Positions 1-6,156 are shown, counted from the first letter of the stretch. The stretch is 7,951 nt of DNA from Bacillus sp. ISL-7 (GCF_018613065.1 NZ_JAGGQW010000023.1:1-7951), one strand, 5' to 3'. Program-made: numbers and translations. Notes: generated by a model not told the origin, from the letters alone.

Positions 1-1
1 T

Positions 2-694
2 TATTTAGAGAAATCAATTAAAGAATTAATTTATAGTAGTAATGTTACTATTTATCAAACATTCTGTCAAGTTAAAATTTGTTCCAAACTTACTCATTGT
101 GAATTTCAAGGAACGAGAACCTCATTTCCACTCTATCGTTTAGCAGCACCCATTCAAGGAAAAAAAGGGCTTCTTCGCTCCATACAAACCACCCAAGCCA
201 ACGGAGTTCCAGTCAAAATGGTCTTCGTTCGTAACCGTAATAAAAAGAGCGAGTGGCTAGCTATTTTGAGTACAGACTGTACGTTAAATGACCAAGAAAT
301 TATCAAAATATAAGGCATGAGATGGGACATTGAAGTCTTTTTCAAGACAACGAAATCCTTATTAAAACTCCAAAAGGAGTTTCAAGGTCGTTCCTATGAT
401 TCCTTAATTAGTCATACAACGATTGTCTTTTCACGATACATTGTACTGTCATGGCAAAACCAATGTAGCAGGGACGAAAGAACACTAGGTGGTATGTTTT
501 ATGAACTTTGTGATGAAATCAGTGACCTCGATTGGGCTACTGCGCTTCAGCAATTAATCGAGCTTCTTGAAGATACCCTTAAAGAGAGTAACAAGAAAAT
601 TCAAAAGTTAATCAAAAATCAACTACAACAATGGATCGCTGGCTTACCCAACTATATCAAGGCATACCTGCCTATTTCAGTGTGCGAAAGTTGA
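2..694 (+). pseudogene. IS4-family DDE transposase, 3' part, inactivated by a nonsense codon
   Basis: The 3' portion of a transposase that would cut and paste its insertion sequence; the 5' end lies left of the window. Frame 2 is open from position 2 to 310, hits TAA at 311-313, and continues open to the TGA at 692-694. The same protein family is recognisable on both sides of the stop: VFVRNRNKKSEWLAILSTD before it, and GMRWDIEVFFKTTKSLLKL and EFQGRSYDSLISHTTIVFSR after it. The IS4 signature Y-x2-R-x3-E-x6-K is complete except that the Tyr codon is the TAA (TAT or TAC to TAA is one base change). The Glu is the third catalytic acidic residue and would be lost from a terminated product. The C-terminus (LPISVCES) appears to be the natural end. 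Translation restart at ATG 317 would give a 125-aa fragment without the catalytic Asp residues. The exact IS name cannot be given. Confidence 0.85.
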
Positions 695-745
695 GTTATA
701 ATAATTGTAGCCAAGTGACCCCTAAGAACTTGGTGTTTACGTCAT

Positions 746-786
746 AAGAATCCGTCCTTAACTACCATTGAGGATGGATTCTTTTG
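746..786 (+). terminator. Rho-independent terminator
   Basis: A 13-bp stem pairs 746-758 with 771-783 and contains one G-U pair. The loop is about 12 nt and a short T-run (TTTT) follows. Orientation fits the plus strand, because the opposite side has no good U-tract. It lies about 50 bases after the broken transposase. It may stop readthrough from the insertion sequence, or it may be left from a gene displaced by the insertion. A weaker inverted repeat (CCAAGT at 711-716, ACTTGG at 728-733) sits just upstream. Confidence 0.75.
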
Positions 787-1056
787 TGCATTTTTACTTT
801 TCATATACTTTTTTAAATACTAAACATGGATCAAAATCGTCATAAAGGAGTCATTTCTATCTTCAACTGCTTACTTTAGTTTATGTACGTTTCTTCACAA
901 TCTCTTACTAAGATTAAATTAAATATCCAGTCTTTGAAAGTCTTGTTCCATTAAATGGCCCGTTTGTGGAAGATAGCATGTTCCAGTAAAGGACTTTTTT
1001 TAAAACGACTTTATTATGATGAAATACCAATTGTCACTCGGCACTTACTACAGTAG
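787..1056. other. Intergenic stretch without a supported gene
   Basis: The span between the plus-strand terminator and the terminator of the copper locus. I see no ORF with a credible ribosome binding site and family match. It contains one copy of a degenerate intergenic repeat (942-984, listed separately). AAAGGAG at about 844-850 has no convincing ORF behind it. The span may hold decayed coding sequence, but I cannot identify it. Confidence 0.5.
942..984 (+). repeat. Degenerate intergenic repeat, copy A
   Basis: This segment aligns with copies at 6114-6156 and 7252-7294. The shared layout is a TTGTtC/TTGTaC block, about 8 variable bases, a GGCCCG/GCGCCCG core, then T/ATTsTkGAAdAt. Here the core is TGGCCCGTTTGTGGAAGAT. 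Its function is unknown. All copies seen in the window are outside genes. This copy lacks the clear 5' palindrome found in the other two. Confidence 0.5.
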
Positions 1057-1086
1057 AAAAGCGTCCTGTTAAACAGAAACGCTTTG
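1057..1086 (-). terminator. Terminator of the copA operon
   Basis: AAAGCGT at 1058-1064 pairs with ACGCTTT at 1079-1085, and an inner CTGT/ACAG pairing extends the helix. Read on the minus strand, the stem is followed by TTTTCTACT. It lies 22 bases downstream of the ferredoxin stop codon, the last gene of the copper locus, so it is the natural transcript end. It converges with the plus-strand terminator at 746-786. Confidence 0.75.
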
Positions 1087-1107
1087 GGTCGATATAGAGA
1101 TAAGATG

Positions 1108-1443
1108 TTACAGTTCACTCTCATGATTCTTAAATGTTTGCCCATCATGGTAAAAAAGTTCAGAGCCTAAATGAACATTTTCGTTTTCTTTCAATTGACG
1201 AATAAGCTCTTCACTTTTAGTTTTATTCATTTCTTTATACCAGGTTCCTTGTGGATATAGAACAGCGATCGGACCATGTTTGCATTGGCCGTTACATAAT
1301 GTTTTTGTTGTGTGAATCTCCTTTTGCAGATCTAAGTTTTTCAATTCTCCCCTAATGGTCTCTGTTACTTCTTCTGCTCCATTTTTCATGCAGGTTTTCC
1401 CGTTGCAAATTAATAGATGTTTGCTAACACCATCTAAGTTCAT
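1108..1443 (-). CDS. Thioredoxin-like [2Fe-2S] ferredoxin, last gene of the copper operon
   Basis: A 111-aa soluble cytoplasmic protein of the thioredoxin-fold [2Fe-2S] ferredoxin type, related to the NuoE C-terminal domain and the small (2Fe-2S) ferredoxins. Four cysteines are placed as expected: C13 and C18 in LLICNGKTCMKNGA near the N-terminus, and C50 and C54 in TLCNGQCKHGPIAVLYPQG. The CxGxCxxGP pattern is typical of this fold. The start ATG at 1443 has AGAGGGG just upstream and lies 22 bases after the stop of the His-rich membrane protein, so the two are surely co-transcribed. No membrane segment is visible. The family carries electrons, often with an unknown partner. In this operon it could reduce Cu(II) or the CxxC thiols of CopZ/CopA, or act as a redox sensor; that role is inference. 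It could also be a passenger gene. Confidence 0.85.
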   Translation of the reverse strand: MNLDGVSKHLLICNGKTCMKNGAEEVTETIRGELKNLDLQKEIHTTKTLCNGQCKHGPIAVLYPQGTWYKEMNKTKSEELIRQLKENENVHLGSELFYHDGQTFKNHESEL

Positions 1444-1465
1444 AACATTCCCCTCTGTTCCTCGT

Positions 1466-2329
1466 TTATTTTACCTCTATCACAAATGGGTAGGCAGTTA
1501 CTTTACCATCAAATTTAAATTCTCCCCATACTTTGTAGATCCCAGGTTTATCAAATTTTGTTTCAAATTGTGTCTTTTCTTCTGAAGTAGGGTGCACATG
1601 AACAAATTTCTCACCCTTTTCATCCAAAATAACAACATGACCTAAAGCCCCCAGGTAGGGCTCTGGTGTAATCCCTTTTGTATCAAAATTTAACGTAACA
1701 TCTTTGTTTACTCCTAGCTCTGTAGTTGTTAATTCAACCGTCTTTCCATTAATTGTTTTAGTTAAGTTTGTATCAGCCTTTAGTGAATTTTCATCAAGGT
1801 CACCATGGCCTTTCCCCACATGCAGCTCTATCGGACTAATTTGATAGGCAAGGTTTTTTGGTTTAATATCAACAAAAGCTTTATAAGAGTTTTCAGGCAG
1901 GTCGAATTTCAGAGTATACACACCATTTCCTTTTTCCTCAGGATGTAAATGGTAATAATCTTTTAAGTCGGCACTTACAATAATTAAATGCATAATCTTT
2001 TCATGTGAAATTTCTAATTCAGGTGAATTTTGGTCTTTATCCTTTAGATCAATGGAAATTAAGCCTTCTTCATATTTTACGTTTGTGACCACTTCACTTT
2101 CTGATGTAGCCCCATGATTTGAATGCCCTGAATCCTTACCTCTTGTATGATCATCGTTATGTGCTTGCTCAGCAATAGTTTCTTTTTTCTCATGACTATT
2201 TGCTTCCGAGTGGGTATTAGTGTGATCGTTATTACTGTTCAAGCTTGCATATACGGAATATCCGCCAATGACTAACACAAGATAAACAATCGCTGAAATT
2301 GCCCAGGTCAAAATGTTTTTTTGTTTCAT
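1466..2329 (-). CDS. Membrane-anchored His-rich protein with two H-x12-H-x-H-P domains, putative extracellular metal binder
   Basis: I know no functional name for this 287-aa protein. Residues about 7-28 form one hydrophobic helix after MKQKN, a signal anchor that would place the rest outside the membrane. Residues about 33-75 are a low-complexity His-rich linker with seven histidines plus many Asp, Glu and Ser. Two beta-rich domains follow (about 82-172 and 195-287). Each has the pattern H-x12-H-x-H-P: H114/H127/H129 (YYHLHP) and H231/H244/H246 (FVHVHP), followed by a Y/F-rich strand region (VYTLKFDLP; FETKFDKPGIYKVWGEF). This indicates an internal duplication. An in-frame TTG at 2357-2359 would add 10 residues. 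I chose ATG 2329 because GAGAGGAG lies 8 bases upstream and the anchor then starts normally. It sits between copA and the ferredoxin gene. I infer binding or delivery of copper outside the membrane. FixH- or YtkA-like folds are possible relatives. Confidence 0.8.
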   Translation of the reverse strand: MKQKNILTWAISAIVYLVLVIGGYSVYASLNSNNDHTNTHSEANSHEKKETIAEQAHNDDHTRGKDSGHSNHGATSESEVVTNVKYEEGLISIDLKDKDQNSPELEISHEKIMHLIIVSADLKDYYHLHPEEKGNGVYTLKFDLPENSYKAFVDIKPKNLAYQISPIELHVGKGHGDLDENSLKADTNLTKTINGKTVELTTTELGVNKDVTLNFDTKGITPEPYLGALGHVVILDEKGEKFVHVHPTSEEKTQFETKFDKPGIYKVWGEFKFDGKVTAYPFVIEVK

Positions 2330-2342
2330 AAAAATGCTCCTC

Positions 2343-2358
2343 TCTTTTTTATCGATCA
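2343..2358. repeat. 16-bp direct repeat, copy 1 (after the copA stop)
   Basis: The minus-strand sequence TGATCGATAAAAAAGA is identical to the segment covering the copA start codon region (4764-4779). Here it follows the copA stop and overlaps the ribosome binding region of the His-rich gene. In both places it reads IDKKE in the frame of the adjoining gene. Confidence 0.6.
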
Positions 2359-2359
2359 A

Positions 2360-4780
2360 TTATCCTTTTAACTTAATCCGCTGTAATCTAAGTGCGTTTA
2401 AAACAACTGACACTGAACTAAATGCCATTGCTACTCCTGCAAGCCACGGTGCCAGAAAGCCCAGTGCTGCAATTGGAACTCCTAAAGCATTATAAGCAAA
2501 GGCCCAAAATAGATTTTGCTTAATATTTCGAATCGTCATTTTACTCATAAAGATGGCATCGGCAATACTATTTAAGTCTCCTCTGATTAAAGTAATATCA
2601 GCAGCCTCCATTGCTACATCCGTACCAGTACCGATTGCCATGCCAATATCTGCAGTAGCAAGCGCTGGTGCATCATTAATACCGTCACCGACCATCGCCA
2701 CTTTCTTTCCAGCTTTTTGAAGCTTTTTAACTTCCTCTGCCTTTCCTTCCGGCAGAACTTCTGCTATAACATGGTCAATTCCGACCTCATTTGCAATTGC
2801 TTGGGCTGTCTGTTTGTTATCTCCTGTAATCATAACAACCTCTAGACCCATATTTTTTAACCGTTCAATCGCTTTTTGAGAGGTTTCTTTAATTGTATCT
2901 GCAACAGCAATCACTCCTGCAAATTGATGATCAATTGCGACTAGCATTGCGGTCTTACCTTGCTTTTCTAAGTTTTCTATCTTAGGTAATATGTTTCCAA
3001 CATTAATATTATTTTTCTCCATAAGTCTGCGCGTTCCGATAAGCAAGGATTTGCTTTCAACTATTGATTCGATTCCAAAACCAGGAATGGCTTCGAAATG
3101 TTCAGAGCTGACCAGTTCAATTCCTTTTTCCTTAATGCCCTCAACAATTGCCTCAGCTAACGGATGTTCGGAATTTTTTTCTGCAGCACCGACTAACTTT
3201 AAAAATTCCTTTTCTTCAAATCCATTTGCAAGAATAATATCTGTAAGTGTTGGTTTTCCATTTGTTACCGTTCCCGTTTTATCAAGGATCACTGTATCCA
3301 ATCGATGAGTCGTTTCAAGATGCTCTCCGCCTTTAAACAAAATTCCATATTCAGCTGCTCGGCCTGACCCTGCCATAATGGATGTAGGAGTAGCTAGGCC
3401 CAGTGCACATGGACATGCGATAACTAATACGGCAATTAACTTTTCAAGAGCTGCTGCAAACTCTCCGGGACTTACAACAAAGTACCAAACCAGAAATGTC
3501 ACAATGGCGATCCCAACGACAATTGGGACAAAAATTCCGGATATAACATCGGCTAAACGTTGGATTGGCGCTTTTGATCCTTGAGCTTCTTCGACTACTT
3601 TGATGATTTGAGCTAAGGCCGTATCCTTTCCCACCTTTGTTGCTTTTACCTTTAAAAATCCATTCTTGTTAATGGTTGATCCTATTACTGCATCTCCAAC
3701 TGTTTTATCGACAGGAATACTTTCACCTGTAATCATTGATTCATCAAGGGCAGATCTCCCTTCAAAAATCACTCCATCTACAGGTACCTTTTCACCTGGT
3801 TTCACATATACGATATCACCAGCGATTACTTCTTCAATTGGTAAATTCAATTCTTGCCCGTCTCTTAAAACTGTGGCCGTTTTCGCCTGTAAGCCCATAA
3901 GCTTCTTAATAGCTTCAGAGGAACGTCCCTTTGCTTTTGCTTCAAACAGTTTACCTAATATAATTAGAGTAATTAACACAGCACTTGTTTCAAAATATAA
4001 TTCCACCATATGTGCATCAGAGCCTATGGATAAAATACTCAAGTAGATGCTATAGAAATAAGCTGCAGAGGTGCCAAGCGCAACCAAGACATCCATGTTT
4101 GCACTTTTATTCCTTAATGCTTTATAAGCACCTGCGTAAAATTGACCGCCTACTAAAAATTGGACAGGAGTCGCAAGCGCGAGTTGAACCCAAGGATTCA
4201 TGAACATCTCAGGCAGCCAAATGAAAGAAGTAACCTCAAAATGACTGACCATTGCCCAAAGTAAAGGGATGGATAAAATAGCCGAGAATATAAATTTCCC
4301 TTTTTGCTTTTCAATTTCTTTTTGTCTATGATCCACTTTTTCGCCTTTAGATTCTTGCTTTTGTTCCAAGCGATAGCCTAATTTATTAATGGCCTCCTTC
4401 ATATCTGAGACCGAAACTTCATCAGGATTATATTCTACAAGGGCCGATTCTAAGGCAAAGTTAACCGTTGCGGTTTGAACACCATTTAACTTATTTAAAC
4501 GTTTTTCAATTTTATTCGCACACGCTGCACACGTCATACCGCTTATATTAAATTCAGCTTTCTCACTGATTACTTTGTATCCTAAAGATTCCACTTTTTC
4601 TTTAAATTGATTTACATTTGCTATAGACGAATCAAATGTTACTTTTGATTTTTCTAATGCGAAATTTACGCTCGCATCCTCTACTCCATCTATTTTTTTT
4701 AGACCTTTTTCTATTCTCACTGCACAAGCAGCACACGTCATGCCAGCTATTTGAAGTGTTGTTTCTTTTTTATCGATCAT
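2360..4780 (-). CDS. copA: Cu(I)-exporting P1B-type ATPase CopA
   Basis: An 806-aa membrane pump that uses ATP to export Cu(I) from the cytoplasm. Two N-terminal HMA domains carry GMTCAAC sites (C16/C19 and C84/C87). Eight membrane helices are expected, with the first about residue 162. The actuator loop has TGES (351-354). Helix 6 holds the CPC metal site (C456-P-C458). The phosphorylation motif is DKTGT (Asp500), the SEHP motif of P1B pumps is at H539-P540, and the hinge is GDGINDAP (698-705). Helices 7 and 8 carry Y763-N764 and M785-x2-S788-S789, which with CPC define the Cu(I)-specific P1B-1 class. Length and motif order are full and intact. ATG 4780 is preceded by AGGAG 10 bases upstream. 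An operator-like site and promoter lie just upstream. The His-rich gene and the ferredoxin gene follow in the same operon. Confidence 0.98.
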   Translation of the reverse strand: MIDKKETTLQIAGMTCAACAVRIEKGLKKIDGVEDASVNFALEKSKVTFDSSIANVNQFKEKVESLGYKVISEKAEFNISGMTCAACANKIEKRLNKLNGVQTATVNFALESALVEYNPDEVSVSDMKEAINKLGYRLEQKQESKGEKVDHRQKEIEKQKGKFIFSAILSIPLLWAMVSHFEVTSFIWLPEMFMNPWVQLALATPVQFLVGGQFYAGAYKALRNKSANMDVLVALGTSAAYFYSIYLSILSIGSDAHMVELYFETSAVLITLIILGKLFEAKAKGRSSEAIKKLMGLQAKTATVLRDGQELNLPIEEVIAGDIVYVKPGEKVPVDGVIFEGRSALDESMITGESIPVDKTVGDAVIGSTINKNGFLKVKATKVGKDTALAQIIKVVEEAQGSKAPIQRLADVISGIFVPIVVGIAIVTFLVWYFVVSPGEFAAALEKLIAVLVIACPCALGLATPTSIMAGSGRAAEYGILFKGGEHLETTHRLDTVILDKTGTVTNGKPTLTDIILANGFEEKEFLKLVGAAEKNSEHPLAEAIVEGIKEKGIELVSSEHFEAIPGFGIESIVESKSLLIGTRRLMEKNNINVGNILPKIENLEKQGKTAMLVAIDHQFAGVIAVADTIKETSQKAIERLKNMGLEVVMITGDNKQTAQAIANEVGIDHVIAEVLPEGKAEEVKKLQKAGKKVAMVGDGINDAPALATADIGMAIGTGTDVAMEAADITLIRGDLNSIADAIFMSKMTIRNIKQNLFWAFAYNALGVPIAALGFLAPWLAGVAMAFSSVSVVLNALRLQRIKLKG
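4764..4779. repeat. 16-bp direct repeat, copy 2 (copA start)
   Basis: Identical to the segment at 2343-2358 after the copA stop. On the minus strand it covers most of codons 1-6 of copA (MIDKKE). The two copies bracket copA almost exactly, from its start codon to just past its stop. Confidence 0.6.
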
Positions 4781-4800
4781 AACCTTTTACTCCTATCACC

Positions 4801-4832
4801 ACATACTATAGTGGGGTATATTTTTGGGGTAA
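4801..4832 (-). promoter_or_regulatory. CsoR-type operator and probable copA promoter
   Basis: The plus strand reads CATACTATAGTGGGGTATA at 4802-4820. This matches the box before csoR (read on the minus strand) at 17 of 19 positions, so both are very likely bound by CsoR. On the minus strand a TATAGT -10 element (4805-4810) lies inside the box, and a weak -35 candidate TTACCC (4827-4832) is 16 bases away. Repressor bound here would cover the -10 element. Copper should relieve it. The operator match is direct; the promoter elements are tentative. Confidence 0.7.
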
Positions 4833-4833
4833 T

Positions 4834-4864
4834 AAAACGTGCCACTAAAGACAGCACGTTTTTT
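4834..4864 (-). terminator. Terminator after the second copZ-like gene
   Basis: AAAACGTGC (4834-4842) pairs perfectly with GCACGTTTT (4854-4862) around an 11-base loop, 10 bases after the stop of the second chaperone gene. The minus-strand tail is TTTTATT, which is only moderately U-rich. Some readthrough into copA is therefore possible. Confidence 0.7.
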
Positions 4865-4871
4865 CAGTTCC

Positions 4872-5111
4872 TTAGTGACAGCTTTGATCTTTAGACGATT
4901 TACTCAGCGCTGCATCATAACCTTGATCTTCTATAATGTCAGTAATTTCTTTTAAAGAAACCACTTTCGAATCAAATGATACATCTACTTTTTCTTCATA
5001 TAGGTGAACCTTTACAAAATGAACACCATTTAATTTTCCTACGTTTCCTTCTATTGAATTTATACAATGCCCACATGACATTCCGTTCACTGTTAATATT
5101 ACATTTTCCAT
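4872..5111 (-). CDS. copZ: Second CopZ-like copper chaperone with a Cys-His tail
   Basis: A 79-aa HMA-domain protein (beta-alpha-beta-beta-alpha-beta), cytosolic, expected to carry Cu(I) on C13 and C16 of GMSCGHC and hand it to the HMA domains of CopA. The MxCxHC form with His between the cysteines is typical of Bacillus CopZ. It is a close paralogue of the neighbouring 68-aa protein; both contain GMSCGHCINSIEG. Compared with that paralogue it has a C-terminal extension of about 10 residues ending in Cys78-His79, a possible extra metal ligand pair. ATG 5111 has GAGGAG 7 bases upstream. It has its own operator-like site upstream and a terminator downstream, so it may be a separate transcription unit within the locus. 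Confidence 0.9.
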   Translation of the reverse strand: MENVILTVNGMSCGHCINSIEGNVGKLNGVHFVKVHLYEEKVDVSFDSKVVSLKEITDIIEDQGYDAALSKSSKDQSCH

Positions 5112-5137
5112 GATTTACTCCTCTTTATTCGTTATTA

Positions 5138-5156
5138 CCATACCTAGGTATAGTAT
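5138..5156 (-). promoter_or_regulatory. CsoR-like operator before the second copZ, short-spaced variant
   Basis: A perfect 12-bp palindrome, ATACCTAGGTAT (5140-5151), sits about 30 bases before the chaperone start. On the plus strand it reads CATACCTAGGTATAGTAT. This keeps the outer halves of the csoR box (CATAC and TATAGTAT), but with 5 bases between them instead of 10. It is probably a metal-responsive operator. Promoter hexamers are not clear; TATACC or TATGGT on the minus strand could be the -10. Confidence 0.5.
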
Positions 5157-5169
5157 ATTATTTTTAAAA

Positions 5170-5193
5170 ATAAATCGTGCTTTATTCCGCACG
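5170..5193 (-). terminator. Weak terminator or attenuator after the first copZ
   Basis: On the minus strand CGTGC and GCACG (5189-5193 with 5176-5180) form a 5-bp stem followed by an A/T-rich tail with runs of T, 14 bases after the first copZ stop. The stem is short, so part of the csoR-copZ transcript probably reads through into the second copZ. Confidence 0.45.
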
Positions 5194-5207
5194 GTCTTTA
5201 ACCAAAT

Positions 5208-5414
5208 TTATTGAACATCATAACCTTGGTCATCAATTGTTTCTTTGATTTTATCAATAGTAACTTCGCTCGGATTAAACTCCACACTAACCGTTCCTGA
5301 ATCCAAGTTTACTTTAACAGCGGTAACTCCGGGTAATTCGCCTACACTGCCTTCAATTGAATTAATACAATGGCCGCATGACATACCTTTTACGATTAAA
5401 GTTATATTTTCCAT
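5208..5414 (-). CDS. copZ: Copper chaperone CopZ
   Basis: A 68-aa single HMA-domain protein of the normal CopZ length. It binds Cu(I) through C13 and C16 in GMSCGHC and delivers it to CopA; family members also exchange copper with CsoR. The rest follows the HMA pattern, with a hydrophobic strand (ITLIVKG) first and the GYDV end. It lies 16 bases behind csoR. Its AAGGAG site directly follows the csoR stop codon, 10 bases before ATG 5414, so csoR and copZ form one transcript under the csoR operator. The acidic second half (DSGTVSVEFNPSE) is usual for these chaperones. Confidence 0.95.
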   Translation of the reverse strand: MENITLIVKGMSCGHCINSIEGSVGELPGVTAVKVNLDSGTVSVEFNPSEVTIDKIKETIDDQGYDVQ

Positions 5415-5430
5415 ATCGCTAAGTCTCCTT

Positions 5431-5778
5431 TTATTTTTTCAGTAATTTTTGAATTGTCACCATTACCTCGTCTAAAATATCCGTATCTCCCTCTTGAATT
5501 TTTTCTAGAACACATGACTTCATATGCCCTTCAAGTAAAATACGGGCGACACTATTTAAAGCGGATTGAGTCGCAGATATTTGAGTAATGACATCATCAC
5601 AATACGTATCTTTTTCAATTAATCCTTTTATTCCCCTGATTTGACCTTCGATTCGATTTAATCTTGTTGTTAAGTTATTCTTCACTTTATCTGAATGGTG
5701 GCTTTTTCTTGCACCGTCTGATGAGCAGCATTGATCGATATCAACAATTTTATTAAGACTTTCTGAATTCATCGACAT
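5431..5778 (-). CDS. csoR: Copper-sensing transcriptional repressor CsoR
   Basis: A 115-aa all-helical DUF156/CsoR-family repressor that binds operator DNA without metal and releases it when Cu(I) binds. The Cu(I) site Cys-His-Cys is visible: C60 (KDTYCDDV), H85 and C89 (LLEGHMKSCV), with the H-x3-C spacing of the copper sensors. The conserved RLNRIEGQIRGIKGLIE helix (residues 39-55) supplies the basic DNA-contacting surface. Before it lies an N-terminal segment of about 30 residues with C17-C18 and H27-H28, which could add metal ligands. ATG 5778 is 7 bases after AAGGAGG. A later ATG (5772) is too far from that site. It is the first gene of the locus, probably self-repressed through the inverted repeat directly upstream. 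Confidence 0.96.
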   Translation of the reverse strand: MSMNSESLNKIVDIDQCCSSDGARKSHHSDKVKNNLTTRLNRIEGQIRGIKGLIEKDTYCDDVITQISATQSALNSVARILLEGHMKSCVLEKIQEGDTDILDEVMVTIQKLLKK

Positions 5779-5798
5779 TGCCTCACCTCCTTAATTAC

Positions 5799-5828
5799 AT
5801 AATACTATACCCCCCCATAGTATGTGAA
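5799..5828 (-). promoter_or_regulatory. csoR promoter with CsoR operator
   Basis: A 7-bp perfect inverted repeat, ATACTAT (5802-5808) and ATAGTAT (5817-5823), flanks A plus seven C on the plus strand (G-run on the minus strand). This is the layout of CsoR operators. On the minus strand a -35 candidate TTCACA (5823-5828) and a -10 candidate TATTAT (5799-5804) are 18 bases apart, so the operator fills the spacer and bound repressor would block polymerase. The box matches the copA box at 17 of 19 positions. Confidence 0.75.
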
Positions 5829-5875
5829 GAGTTTTTTAAAGAAAATTTTAAAATAGGTATTTGATATAGAATTTT

Positions 5876-5915
5876 ATTTACTTAAATTGCGCCGGTTTGC
5901 TTAATAATACTTGAG
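5876..5915 (+). repeat. Possible degenerate intergenic repeat, copy E
   Basis: ATTGCGCCGGTTTGCTTAAT resembles ATTGCGCCCGATTGTTGAAG at 7264-7283. The similarity is limited to the core, so this may be a decayed copy or chance. Confidence 0.3.
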
Positions 5916-6017
5916 TGTAATCTATCCTAGATTAACCTTATCTTTGCATTACAAATTGAATTCACTTCCAACCTCAATTAGAATAAACGTCTTATAATGT
6001 TGATTTTCCAAATATAA

Positions 6018-6060
6018 AAGAGCCTGATTTTGAAAAAAAGATTGATTAAAACAGGCTCTT
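6018..6060. terminator. Orphan terminator-like hairpin
   Basis: AAGAGCCTG (6018-6026) pairs perfectly with CAGGCTCTT (6052-6060); short inner TTTT/AAAA pairing narrows the loop. On the minus strand the stem is followed by TTATATTT, a fair U-tract; on the plus strand A residues follow. No recognised gene ends here on either strand. Confidence 0.45.
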
Positions 6061-6113
6061 AAAATATCTCACGAGGGCACTTTTTTAAAAAAGTTTGATC
6101 ATTATCTACCTGT

Positions 6114-6156
6114 GTTGTTCAACAATAGCGCCCGATTCTTGAATAAGCTATTGCAT
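6114..6156 (+). repeat. Degenerate intergenic repeat, copy B
   Basis: It begins with a near-palindrome, TTGTTCAACAA (6115-6125), followed by the core TAGCGCCCGATTCTTGAATA and an ATTGCAT tail. The same order occurs at 7252-7294 and, more degenerate, at 942-984. Confidence 0.6.

Noticed and set aside
154..345. 63-aa minus-strand ORF
   Set aside because: Antisense to the clear transposase frame, with no ribosome binding site and no family resemblance.
1355..1585. 76-aa plus-strand ORF
   Set aside because: Lies opposite the ferredoxin and His-rich genes, whose motifs and starts are convincing; its composition is that of a shadow frame.
2991..4203. Several plus-strand ORFs of 68-126 aa opposite copA
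   Set aside because: All are antisense to intact copA motifs (DKTGT, CPC, TGES); none shows a recognisable family or start signal.
5245..5445. 66-aa plus-strand ORF opposite the first copZ
   Set aside because: Reverse frame of a well-supported HMA chaperone; no start signal.
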